A stretch of 20,099 nt of DNA from Candidatus Sediminicultor secundus (GCA_002849045.2 NCRO01000001.1:1-20099); one strand, 5' to 3'; counted from the first letter of the stretch, positions 6,932 to 14,362 are shown. Made by a program: numbers and translations. Notes: generated from the letters alone by a model not told the origin.

Positions 6932-9731
6932 AATGTTTATGCATTACTTTAGCACATTTTTCACAAATAGTCGGATATTTTTGGTCTCCTCCTACTGTCT
7001 CGCTGCAACACCAGCATCTTTCACACTTCTTGCCTGGTGCCCTGGTTATCAGTACTTTAACATCTGCAAATTCAACACCCGTATAGGCATCAGAAGAAAG
7101 GTCTTTTTCTCCTTCTCCGCGAACTATTTCTGTTTTAGAAACGATAAATATGGTTTCCAGCTGCTCCTTAAAGGAGATTAAATAACCATAAACTTCTTTA
7201 TCTTCGGTATAAATATTTACCTGCGCTTCTAAAGAATTACCGATAAAGCCTTCCCCTCTTTTTATTTCCAGGGCTTTTAAAACATCTTTTCTGATTTTTA
7301 AGATGTTGTCCCACTTTTTTTCTAAATCTCTATCCCTATAACTTTCATTTACTTCCGGCCAGGGAGCGAGAAAAACGCTTTCTTCATCTTTTTCAATTTC
7401 TCTTAAGTACCGCCAGATTTCCTCTGCGGTAAAACTTAATACCGGTGCGATCAGTTTAACTAAGTCATTTATTATTTGATATAATACTGTTTGAGCTGCC
7501 CGGCGTTCTTCGGAATCGGCAAATGCGGTATACAGCCTATCCTTAATTATATCCAGATAAAATGAACTCAAATCGATAGCACAGAAGTTATGAATTTCAT
7601 GATAAAGGGAATGAAATTCAAACTTATCATAGCTTTTATTTACTCTTTTCACCAAACTTTGAAAATTGTGTAAGACTAATCTGTCTAATTCATTAAGTTT
7701 ATCATAAGAAACTACATCTGTATCAGGATTAAAATCTGATAAATTTCCCAGGATAAACCGGGCGGTATTTCTAACCCTTCGGTATATTTCCACTAATTGA
7801 TCTAATATCTTAGAAGAGATCCTGATATCTGTCCGATAATCAGAAGAGGCCACCCATAATCTCAATATATCTGCTCCGTATTTTTCAATAATCTCCTGAG
7901 GGGCAATGACATTGCCTATGGATTTGGACATTTTCCTTCCTTCTGCATCAACAATAAAACCATGAGTCAAAACAGTCTTATAAGGTGCCTTTTCAAAAGC
8001 AGCCACCGAAGTCAGTAGTGAGGTTTGGAACCAACCTCTATGCTGGTCTGTCCCTTCTAAATACATTTCCGCTGGCCAGTGGAGTTCCTCTCTCTTCTTA
8101 AGCACAGCCGCATGACTGCATCCGGAGTCAAACCACACATCCATTATATCTTTCTCTTTATCAAAATCTTTACTCTGGCAGTGAGGACACTGATAATCTT
8201 TAGGTAGAATTTCTTTGGCTGACAGGGCAAACCAGGAATCTGAACCTTTTTCCAGGAACAATTTTTTAACCGAACTTATGGTTTCTTCATTTACTATAAT
8301 TTCACCGCATCCTTTACAGTAGAAAACCGGTAAGGGCACTCCCCATACTCTTTGGCGGGAAATACACCAGTCGGTTCTGTTCTCCACCATACCGTATATT
8401 TTTTCCTTACCCCAGGAAGGAACAAATTGAACCTTTTCTATTTCTTTTAGGGCTAAATCACGAAAAGCTTCGATATTAACAAACCATTGCTCGGTCGCCC
8501 GAAATACTACCGGTTTTTTACAACGCCAGCAGTGGGGATAAGAATGCATTATTTTGCCAACCTTCAATAAAGTTCCATTCTTGTTTAACTCTTCTATTAC
8601 CGCAGTATTTCCTTCTTTATAAGTTAATCCTTTAAACTTTCCACCTTCTTGGTTAAATTTTCCCTGGCTATCAAGAGTGGTAAATATGGGTATTTTGTAT
8701 TTTACTCCTATCTCATAATCATCCTGTCCATGTCCGGGAGCGGTATGTACACACCCTGTCCCTTCATCCAATAAAACATGGTCTCCCAATACAATTATCG
8801 AGTCTCTATCAAAAATAGGATGTTTACACTTTAAACCTTCAAATAATTTGCCTTTTGCTTTACCAATAATCCTATAATCAGCAATTTCAATTTCTTTCAT
8901 TACTTTTTCCACTAAGGCGGAAGCTAACAAGAGATTTCCTTTTTCTGTTTTAACTAAACTGTATTCAATATCCGGATTAAGAGCAATAGCCATGTTGCCG
9001 GGAATAGTCCAGGGGGTAGTAGTCCAAATAAGTACATAGGTTTCTTCTTCTTTGCTCTCCGGGAATATTTTTTCCAAACTATCTTTTACCAAGAACCTAA
9101 CATATATGGAAGAAGATTCTTTGTCGTAATATTCTATCTCTGCTGCTGCTAAAGCTGTTTCGCAATTAGCACACCAAAATACCGGTTTTAATCCTTTATA
9201 GATATATCCTTTAGAAAACATCTTTTTAAATATTTCTATCTGTTCCGCTTCATAAGCAGGGTTAAGGGTTAAATAAGGATTTTCCCATTCTCCCATTACT
9301 CCTAATCGCTTAAATTCTTCCCTTTGCACGTTGATATAATGTTTAGCATAATCTTTGCACTTCTTCCTTAGCTCAACCGGGTCTACCTCGTTTAAACCAA
9401 TTTTCATATCTTTGGTAACTTGAAACTCTATGGGTAAGCCATGGGTATCCCAACCAGGAACATAGCGGGCATCATATCCCTTCATCGATTTATACTTAGG
9501 AATTATATCTTTTAATACCTTATTATAAGCGGTTCCTATATGTATATTACCGTTAGCATATGGAGGTCCGTCATGCAAGATGTATTTTTTCAGATTTTTC
9601 TTTTTCTTCAATACTTTCTTATACGTTTCCTGTTCTTCCCAAAATTCTAACAATTTAGGCTCTTCTTTGGCTAAGTTTGCTTTCATTTTAAATTTTGTTT
9701 TCGGTAAATTTAAGGTATCTTTGTATTCCAT
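6921..9731 (-). CDS. ileS: Isoleucyl-tRNA synthetase IleRS
   Basis: Class I synthetase that charges tRNA-Ile and edits mischarged valine. The HIGH-type motif is HIGT (64-67) in PYANGNIHIGTAYNK, and KMSKS is at 600-604. The editing (CP1) domain contains TTTPWTIPGN (237-246) and GTGCVHTAPGHGQDDYEIG (324-342). DWCISRQRVWGVPLP is at about 454-468. The protein ends with a Cys-rich zinc finger (CERCWCCSE...CEKC). Length is 936 residues. I start at ATG 9731, preceded by GAGGAGA at 9738-9744; the frame continues 20 codons upstream to 9791 but without a better ribosome site. It is the first gene of ileS-lspA-lgt and is controlled by the T-box upstream. Confidence 0.97.
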   Translation of the reverse strand: MEYKDTLNLPKTKFKMKANLAKEEPKLLEFWEEQETYKKVLKKKKNLKKYILHDGPPYANGNIHIGTAYNKVLKDIIPKYKSMKGYDARYVPGWDTHGLPIEFQVTKDMKIGLNEVDPVELRKKCKDYAKHYINVQREEFKRLGVMGEWENPYLTLNPAYEAEQIEIFKKMFSKGYIYKGLKPVFWCANCETALAAAEIEYYDKESSSIYVRFLVKDSLEKIFPESKEEETYVLIWTTTPWTIPGNMAIALNPDIEYSLVKTEKGNLLLASALVEKVMKEIEIADYRIIGKAKGKLFEGLKCKHPIFDRDSIIVLGDHVLLDEGTGCVHTAPGHGQDDYEIGVKYKIPIFTTLDSQGKFNQEGGKFKGLTYKEGNTAVIEELNKNGTLLKVGKIMHSYPHCWRCKKPVVFRATEQWFVNIEAFRDLALKEIEKVQFVPSWGKEKIYGMVENRTDWCISRQRVWGVPLPVFYCKGCGEIIVNEETISSVKKLFLEKGSDSWFALSAKEILPKDYQCPHCQSKDFDKEKDIMDVWFDSGCSHAAVLKKREELHWPAEMYLEGTDQHRGWFQTSLLTSVAAFEKAPYKTVLTHGFIVDAEGRKMSKSIGNVIAPQEIIEKYGADILRLWVASSDYRTDIRISSKILDQLVEIYRRVRNTARFILGNLSDFNPDTDVVSYDKLNELDRLVLHNFQSLVKRVNKSYDKFEFHSLYHEIHNFCAIDLSSFYLDIIKDRLYTAFADSEERRAAQTVLYQIINDLVKLIAPVLSFTAEEIWRYLREIEKDEESVFLAPWPEVNESYRDRDLEKKWDNILKIRKDVLKALEIKRGEGFIGNSLEAQVNIYTEDKEVYGYLISFKEQLETIFIVSKTEIVRGEGEKDLSSDAYTGVEFADVKVLITRAPGKKCERCWCCSETVGGDQKYPTICEKCAKVMHKHFEE

Positions 9732-9873
9732 TTGAATCTCTCCTCGTGCTTTATAATTTATATAATAATATGATTGTAAATCAAAAAGCAAAAAATATTT
9801 AAAAACATAGTATATACACAGTGTATCGTAAGCAATTTTATAGTAATTTTGGCTTTTTGTTTATAATTATCCT

Positions 9874-9950
9874 GTAGGGGCACAATGAATTGTGCCCTCA
9901 CCGTATTATTACCTAATTTCTTCTGTGGGCACGATGCATCGTGCCCCTAC
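9874..9950 (+). repeat. 77-nt bipartite REP element (copy 3) in the ileS leader
   Basis: REP 9874-9897 (AATGAATT type), a 29-nt spacer, and inverted REP 9927-9950 (GATGCATC type). Its spacer differs from copies 1 and 2 but matches, in inverted orientation, the element at 14564-14640. The similarity continues about 20 nt past 9950 (attactattctgtttactt). It lies between the T-box terminator and the ileS start, so it should be transcribed in every full-length ileS message as two hairpins. Confidence 0.92.
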
Positions 9951-9997
9951 ATTACTATTCTGTTTACTTCTTGGGCAATAACCATAATATATATAAT

Positions 9998-10029
9998 AAA
10001 AACCCCTTGCCGCGTAAAAGGACAAGAGG
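9998..10029 (-). terminator. T-box intrinsic terminator
   Basis: On the minus strand, CCTCTTGTCC (10029-10020) pairs with GGCAAGGGG (10011-10003) around an 8-nt loop and runs directly into TTTTT (10002-9998). The 5' arm region can instead pair with the T-box segment (ACAAG and UUAG complements), giving the expected antiterminator alternative. Confidence 0.9.
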
Positions 10030-10268
10030 TTAGAAGTTCTTGTGGTACCACCTAATTTTTATCATTACCTCACGGATAATGAACTCAATGAGTAAATATA
10101 TTTAAATAGATAAATAAATATACTCCAGTTTTTAACGATGTTCACCGCTCTAATCTACTTTTAAACCATTTTCGATTAGAAATATTGAGACGATTTTGGA
10201 TAGAAAGAATTTACAGGCTTCCACTGCTCCTGCTCGCTGTTAAATTGTATCTACCTACTCTTCCTCAA
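9998..10268 (-). promoter_or_regulatory. T-box riboswitch (isoleucine) upstream of ileS
   Basis: Reading the minus strand, Stem I can be drawn with base UUGAG (10268-10264) pairing CUCAA (10189-10185). Next is an internal loop GAAGAGUA facing AAAAUCGU, then GGUAGA pairing UCUAUCC, AAUUUA pairing UAAAUU, and a distal CAGG/CCUG hairpin preceded by ACAGCGAG and containing AGUGGAAG, as in other T-boxes. The specifier loop offers AUC (10194-10192), an isoleucine codon. A stem III hairpin (UCAUUAUCC/GGUAAUGA) is at 10082-10062. The T-box AGGTGGTACCAC is at 10053-10042, with the UGG that pairs to uncharged tRNA. A terminator follows. This matches ileS control by uncharged tRNA-Ile. Confidence 0.93.
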
Positions 10269-10304
10269 ATTAAATAAATAACTATTCTATTTTTAATCTT
10301 TGTA

Positions 10305-10334
10305 ATAATAGCATATTAAATCGGTTTGTGTCAA
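10305..10334 (-). promoter_or_regulatory. Sigma-70-type promoter for the ileS operon
   Basis: On the minus strand, a perfect -35 TTGACA (10334-10329) is followed after 18 nt by TATTAT (10310-10305), a 5-of-6 match to the -10 consensus. Predicted initiation, near 10298, lies about 30 nt before T-box Stem I. This is the best promoter match I found in the window. Confidence 0.75.
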
Positions 10335-10343
10335 TGTTTCTCG

Positions 10344-10450
10344 TATGTCGTATATCGTATATCGTATATCGTTAGGAATTAGTTAGTTGGTTAGTTAGTT
10401 ACCTGGTTAGCTGGTTGAGAAAATAGAAAAAAGCATGGAGCGTGTAGCGT
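10344..10450 (-). repeat. Word-repeat module upstream of the ileS promoter (copy 2)
   Basis: Inverted near-identical copy of 1-99, with the same words in the same order when read on the minus strand: acgctacacgctcc, T-rich block, ctcaaccagctaaccaggtaac, taactaaccaac, then tandem gatatac. Relative to the downstream gene it has the same orientation as the murC copy. It ends about 10 nt upstream of the -35 box. Confidence 0.88.
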
Positions 10451-10570
10451 AGAGCGTATAGTTGCGGGCAGCAAGTGAAAGCGAGATAGCAAATAAGTAT
10501 CGAGTAAAATACAGTGATGAGTAATGAGTAATAAGATTCGGGTTGCAAATTGCAGGTTTTAAAAAAGTAA
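10451..10570. repeat. Further word repeats, no gene
   Basis: Continues the mosaic with cgtagagcgtata, a mixed block, then words that on the minus strand read 'ttattactcattactcatcactgtatttta' in pieces. Closely related runs occur at about 13481-13515 and 14405-14455. No gene or RNA gene is visible. Confidence 0.65.
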
Positions 10571-10663
10571 GGGCGTATTGCATACGCCCTTAATGATCGA
10601 TATAAAAACTGTAGGACAGGCGTCTCGCCTGTCTAAGTAGAGGCACGATGCATCGTGCCCAAA

Positions 10664-10711
10664 GTAGGACAGGTTGGCACTCAAGTAATATTGAGTGCCA
10701 ACCTGTCCTAC
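10664..10711. repeat. 48-nt perfect palindrome with GTAG/CTAC ends
   Basis: Two perfectly complementary 21-nt arms, beginning GTAGGACAGGTTGG and ending CCAACCTGTCCTAC, flank a 6-nt GTAATA centre. This is the longest hairpin in the cluster and is unrelated in stem sequence to the main REP family except for the GTAG foot. Confidence 0.93.
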
Positions 10712-10801
10712 TAAAATGTTCGATTCATCGAACCCGCTTATCCTTATAGGATAGGCATTCCCCGTTTTCACGAAAGCAAGCCCGCCGCCTGTTTGTGAAC
10801 T

Positions 10802-10834
10802 ACAAAAGAAGGGCACAATTCATTGTACCCCTAC
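10802..10834 (-). terminator. REP-derived terminator after yggU
   Basis: On the minus strand a REP hairpin (GGGTACAAT/ATTGTGCCC, one G-to-A change in the stem) begins 18 nt after the yggU stop and is followed by TTCTTTTGT. The shape and position fit an intrinsic terminator for the divIVA-yggU transcript, although the T-tract is interrupted. Confidence 0.5.
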
Positions 10835-10851
10835 ACTGGAATTTTGAATTC

Positions 10852-11160
10852 TCAACTAATTTTTTCTAATTTTTCTAAAAATTCTTTTTGGCTGATATCG
10901 TAAATCTTAATAAGTTTATTTTTGCTGGTTTGCCCCGAAATTATTTCAATTTTTGATTTCGCTGCATCGAAATATTTAGCTAAATAGGCAATACATTTTT
11001 TATTGGCTTTACCTTCGACCGGCGGGGCAGTGATGGAAATCTTTAAAGCGTCATTATATACTCCGACAATTTTATTCTTAGATGAACCGGGGACAATTTT
11101 AATCTTAATTATAATGTCATTCCCCGTAATTTTAAAATAATTATTGATATCGTTGCTCAT
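10852..11160 (-). CDS. yggU: YggU/DUF167 family protein
   Basis: Small cytoplasmic protein of the DUF167 (YggU) family, 102 residues. The family core is clear: KIKIVPGSSKNKIVGVYNDALKISITAPPVEGKANK (about residues 20-55), then IEIISGQTSKNKLIKI. The molecular role of the family is not established. The ATG at 11160 overlaps the end of divIVA by 20 nt and has only a weak purine run before it, so it is probably translated by coupling. The order yggS-yggT-divIVA-yggU is common in bacteria with a division cluster. A REP hairpin begins 18 nt after its stop. Confidence 0.93.
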   Translation of the reverse strand: MSNDINNYFKITGNDIIIKIKIVPGSSKNKIVGVYNDALKISITAPPVEGKANKKCIAYLAKYFDAAKSKIEIISGQTSKNKLIKIYDISQKEFLEKLEKIS

Positions 11161-11737
11161 CTTCTGTTTCTTTGATTTTAAAATTTTCTTCTATGCCTAA
11201 TCCTTCTAATTTATCTACTTTCTCTCCGGAAACTCTTTTCTCTGCTTTCTCTTTAGAAACTTCTTCTTCAATCTTGTAATTTCCTTTTTCCTCAAAATCC
11301 TCACTTTCAATCATTTTTAGGTATAAATTCAACATCGATTTAAACTTTTCTTTAAAATTAAATTTATATCTCCGCAGATTATCGATTTCGTTTTTCACCA
11401 GGTCTTCTCTTTGAATGACTTGTTGTTTTAACGACTTCGCTTCCATCTCCGCTTTTTCTATAATTATTTTTGCTTCATCCTCTACCTTTTCTTTCATTTC
11501 TGTGGCTGATTTTTGGGCGTTTAACAAAGCACTTCTTAGAGTTTCTTCAATCTGACTAAACTCTTTTAATTTTTCTTGCATCCTCTCAATTTCTTCATTA
11601 AGTCTTACGTTTTCATTTATTAATTCTTCATAGTCTTTTACTATCTTGTCTAAGAAATCATCCACTTCTTCTTCGTTGTAACCTCTGAATGACCTAGAAA
11701 ATTCTTGTTGTTCGATATCCATTGGTGTAATTCTCAT
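11141..11737 (-). CDS. divIVA: DivIVA domain protein
   Basis: Coiled-coil scaffold of the DivIVA/GpsB family, which marks curved membranes and organises division or polar growth. The N-terminus MRITPMDIEQQEFSRSFRGYNEEEVDDFLDKIVKDYEEL (1-39) is the characteristic lipid-binding DivIVA head. Residues from about 30 to 125 form a long Glu/Lys-rich coiled coil. The C-terminus is a charged, lower-complexity tail (EEKGNYKIEEEVSKEKAEKR). At 198 residues it is in the family range. ATG 11737 follows a strong GGAGGATA ribosome site. It lies 55 nt downstream of yggT and overlaps yggU. Confidence 0.94.
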   Translation of the reverse strand: MRITPMDIEQQEFSRSFRGYNEEEVDDFLDKIVKDYEELINENVRLNEEIERMQEKLKEFSQIEETLRSALLNAQKSATEMKEKVEDEAKIIIEKAEMEAKSLKQQVIQREDLVKNEIDNLRRYKFNFKEKFKSMLNLYLKMIESEDFEEKGNYKIEEEVSKEKAEKRVSGEKVDKLEGLGIEENFKIKETEDEQRYQ

Positions 11738-11792
11738 TCAATTATCCTCCCTCATTTAATATTTCATCAATTAAATTTATTTTGTATATGCT

Positions 11793-12062
11793 TTAAAGAG
11801 CTATACTAACAAGTATATTAATTAGTGCTCTTTGAAGCAAGTTTAGTAAAAAAAAGACAATTATCGGAGAAAGATCAAACCCCATGCCTCCTAAAGGCAA
11901 TATAATCCTAAAGGGTGCTAAAACCGGTTCGGTAACTCTATAGATAAACTGCACCACAGGGTTGTAGCGATCTACGGGTATCCAGGTTAAAAATATCCTC
12001 GCTAAAATTAAATAACTGTAAAGTCTGAAAACTGTGTTAATTATTTGAATCAGTAAAAACAT
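11793..12062 (-). CDS. yggT: YggT family membrane protein
   Basis: 89-residue integral membrane protein of the YggT family with two hydrophobic segments (about residues 1-25 and 64-88). The family hallmark RIFLTWIPVDRYNPVVQFIYRVTEPVLAPFR lies between them. The function is unclear; YggT is often encoded beside division genes. ATG 12062 is preceded by GGAAGGAAAA. In many genomes sepF lies between yggS and yggT; here the 407-nt gap upstream has no gene. Confidence 0.94.
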   Translation of the reverse strand: MFLLIQIINTVFRLYSYLILARIFLTWIPVDRYNPVVQFIYRVTEPVLAPFRIILPLGGMGFDLSPIIVFFLLNLLQRALINILVSIAL

Positions 12063-12469
12063 ATATAATATTTTCCTTCCGTTTTTATCAATTTATCCTT
12101 TTTATCTAAATTAGTCGTTAATTTCAAATACAATTTTTCAGCTATCATTGCACAACTAAAAGCTTAAAGCTAAAAACGCAAAACCATAATTCAAAACTCA
12201 AAACCTTTTCTCTCAATATTAAATTTTAAGTTCTGTTTTTGCTTCTTTATCTTTTCATTTTTACTATAGAGCGTGCGAGATAAGAAAGATGAAAATCAAT
12301 ATATAAAACAATATATTTAAATTGTAAATTTTGAGCTATGGCTTTAAGTTTTGCGCTTTCCGTTTTTCGCTATATACTATACGCTCGAATACTATTGACT
12401 ATACACGAATTAGGGCTTACGAAAAAAAGCTAATTCCTATACAATTAAGTAATAGTTGTAAATATTTTA
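12063..12469. repeat. Gene-free gap with blocks X and Y (copy 1)
   Basis: No ORF with protein-like composition is present where sepF might be expected. Block X (about 12111-12205, agtcgtta...tcaaaactcaaaacc) and block Y (12406-12447, aattagggcttacg...cctatacaatta) both recur in the same order in the gap downstream of phoU (13246-13344 and 13532-13573). The ~200 nt between X and Y differs entirely between the two gaps. Here it includes ctatatactatacgctcg and an inverted variant of X words around 12338-12375. Confidence 0.75.
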
Positions 12470-13156
12470 TTAATGAAAACCGAATATTCCCCTGCCAATT
12501 CTAACCATATTAGCACCTTCTTCAACAGCTACCTCAAAATCTTCAGTCATACCCATAGAAAGATAGTCCATTTTAACATTCTTTATATTTTTACTCTTTA
12601 TTTCTTTAAATAATTCCCTGAGTTTCCTAAAATATGGCCGAACTTCTTCTTTGTCTTCCGCTATTGGCGCAATAGTCATTAAGCCTCTGACCCTTGTTCT
12701 GGAAAATTCAGATATTTCTTTTAAAAAAGGCTCTACTTCTTCTGGTTTAATTCCATATTTTGTTTCTTCCCCGGAAACATTCACCTCAACTAAAACATTG
12801 GTAATCATCCCGAATTGCAGGGAGCGTCTATCTATCTCTTTGGCTAATTTTATACTATCTACAGAGTGAATAAGATCAAATATTTCTACAGCGTATTTTA
12901 CCTTATTAGTCTGCAGGTGTCCAACCAAATGCCACTCTATATCGGCACTCAAAATTTGATATTTTTCTTTGGCTTCCTGAACCTTATTTTCGCCAATTAT
13001 TTTTACCCCAGCACTTATAGCTTCTTTTATTTGCTCTATGGTAGCAGTTTTGGTTACGGCTACTAATTTTATTTCCTGAGGGTTTCTGTTCGCCTTTAAG
13101 GCTGCTTTTTTTATTTTTTCATTTATTATTTCCAAATTATTTTTGATTATTTCCAC
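12470..13156 (-). CDS. yggS: YggS/PLPBP family pyridoxal phosphate homeostasis protein
   Basis: Cytoplasmic pyridoxal-5'-phosphate binding protein (YggS/PROSC/YlmE) with the alanine-racemase-like barrel but no known catalytic role; it helps keep PLP levels in balance. The PLP lysine is Lys36 in LVAVTK. Family motifs IGENKVQEAKEKY, WHLVGHLQTNK, GLMTIAP and LSMGMTEDFEVAVEEGANMVRIGRGIFG are all present in order. It is full length at 228 residues. The start is GTG at 13156, with AAAAGG about 9 nt upstream. It is on the same strand as yggT-divIVA-yggU, separated by a 407-nt repeat gap. Confidence 0.96.
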   Translation of the reverse strand: MEIIKNNLEIINEKIKKAALKANRNPQEIKLVAVTKTATIEQIKEAISAGVKIIGENKVQEAKEKYQILSADIEWHLVGHLQTNKVKYAVEIFDLIHSVDSIKLAKEIDRRSLQFGMITNVLVEVNVSGEETKYGIKPEEVEPFLKEISEFSRTRVRGLMTIAPIAEDKEEVRPYFRKLRELFKEIKSKNIKNVKMDYLSMGMTEDFEVAVEEGANMVRIGRGIFGFH

Positions 13157-13601
13157 AAACTATAACCTTTTTTTTATTTATTTTTTGCTTTTTAATTATT
13201 CAAAGAAAAAAATATAAACATTCATTTAATTGGTCGTTAGTGAATAGTCGTTAGATTTAAATACAATTTTTATTTTTCAGCTATCATTGTACAACTAATA
13301 GCTTAAAGCTAAAAACACAAAATCATAATTCAAAACTCAAAACCTATAAAATCTTCAGGTCTTCCAGTCTACCGGTCACCCGGTCTACCAGTCGCTTAAG
13401 TTAACCAGTTTACCAGCAAATTGTGTAATGTGTAACAGGTAATAAGTGACCTGTTTTTACAAATTCATAAATATTATCTTATTACTCATTACATATTACT
13501 CATTACTGTATTTCATACGAGATACGAGATACAAATTAGGGCTTACGGAAAAAGTAAATTCCTATACAATTCAATTAATCTCAGAGTTTTATGTTCTATA
13601 T
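13157..13601. repeat. Gene-free gap with blocks X and Y (copy 2)
   Basis: No gene is visible. Block X' (13246-13344) and block Y' (13532-13573) repeat those of the 12063-12469 gap. The centre is a different word mosaic: cttccagtctaccggtcacc, cggtctaccagtcgc, aaccagtttaccag, then ttattactcattac, atattactcattactg and tacgagatacgagatac. Y' ends about 28 nt from the phoU stop, as Y ends about 22 nt from the yggS stop. Confidence 0.75.
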
Positions 13602-14282
13602 TTATTTATTGCTTTTGGAATAATTTTTTATTCTTTCTCCGTTAATGATATATACTACTCTCTCTGCTAAATTTGTTGCATGGTCGGCAATCCGTTCAAT
13701 ATTATTAGAAACAAAAATCAAATGAATCGCCCTACTAATAGTGTGAGGATCTTCCATCATAAAAGTTAGGAGTTCACGAAATATCTGTTCATCCAAATCG
13801 TCAACCGTCTTATCTCTTGCCCATACTTCCTTGGCTAATTCTACATCTCCGCTGAAATAGGCATTTAAGCCATCTTTCAGCATATTTTGAGCAATCTCAG
13901 CCATGCGAGGGATGTCTATTAGAGGTTTTACCATAGATTTGGTAGACAAATATTGGCTGGCTTTGGCTATACTCACGGCATGATCTGCTACTCTTTCTAA
14001 GTCAGATACGGTCTTATAACCACAGCCGATTATCCTTAAATTTTTGGCAATGGGATGACGTAGAGCAATCATCTGCAAACACTGTTCTTCGATATCTAAT
14101 TCCATTTTATCAATTATATCATCGTTTTCAATTACCTTTGCCGCTAAATCTAAATCCTGCTCAACTAAAGACTTTATAGACATATCAATTGCTTCTTCGA
14201 CTAAATTTGCCATCTTTGTTAGACTTTCCTTTAAACCGGTAAGTTCGTTATCAAAATATACTTTTTCCTCTTTTTTAATCAT
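13602..14282 (-). CDS. phoU: PhoU domain protein (phosphate signalling regulator)
   Basis: Cytoplasmic all-helical protein with two PhoU repeats that in other bacteria links the Pst phosphate transporter to PhoR. Repeat 1 covers about residues 10-105, with LKESLTKMANLVEEAI and the metal-site segment LRIIGCGYKTVSDLERVADHA. Repeat 2 covers about 110-215, with IFVSNNIERIADHATNLAE. Both E/D-x3-D-H metal motifs are intact. I start at ATG 14282 (226 residues), preceded by GAGGAC at 14290-14295; the upstream extension in frame to 14348 is translated REP sequence. There is no pst or phoR gene beside it, so its partner genes must lie elsewhere. Confidence 0.93.
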   Translation of the reverse strand: MIKKEEKVYFDNELTGLKESLTKMANLVEEAIDMSIKSLVEQDLDLAAKVIENDDIIDKMELDIEEQCLQMIALRHPIAKNLRIIGCGYKTVSDLERVADHAVSIAKASQYLSTKSMVKPLIDIPRMAEIAQNMLKDGLNAYFSGDVELAKEVWARDKTVDDLDEQIFRELLTFMMEDPHTISRAIHLIFVSNNIERIADHATNLAERVVYIINGERIKNYSKSNK

Positions 14283-14307
14283 AATTTTTTGTCCTCTATA
14301 TTGTATT

Positions 14308-14362
14308 CGTATCGCGTTAAAGAAACCAAGATTCAGGTGTAGGGGCACAATGAATTGTGCCC
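14308..14362 (+). repeat. REP with 5' flank shared with 4502-4555
   Basis: REP 14339-14362 (AATGAATT type) is followed by TTCTTTT. Its 31-nt left flank (cgtatcgcgttaaagaaacc...) matches that of the REP upstream of rluD at 4502-4531, so the repeated unit is larger than the REP. In both places the block lies just upstream of a minus-strand gene (phoU, rluD). Confidence 0.85.

Larger units (their letters stand above)
10571..10834. repeat. Cluster of diverse REP palindromes
   Basis: Six or seven different palindromes lie within 264 nt: GGGCGTAT.../ATACGCCC (10571-10589); GTAG + GACAGGCG/CGCCTGTC (10611-10633); the GATGCATC-type REP with one stem change (10637-10660); a 48-nt palindrome (10664-10711); GTTCGAT/ATCGAAC (10718-10733); TATCC/GGATA (10739-10753); and an AATGAATT-type REP (10811-10834). 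Several have the GTAG foot. The open frame across this region on the minus strand encodes only REP-derived peptide and is not a gene. Confidence 0.88.

Noticed and set aside
10344..10372. Tandem gatatac/cgtatatc runs as operator sites
   Set aside because: The same words occur widely in gaps with no consistent position to promoters, so a protein-binding role is not supported.
10559..10816. 85-codon open frame on the minus strand
   Set aside because: It is translated through the REP palindrome cluster and gives only REP-derived peptide, with no domain-like composition or ribosome site.
14283..14348. N-terminal extension of phoU
   Set aside because: The extra 22 codons are translated REP flank, and a better start with GAGGAC lies at 14282.
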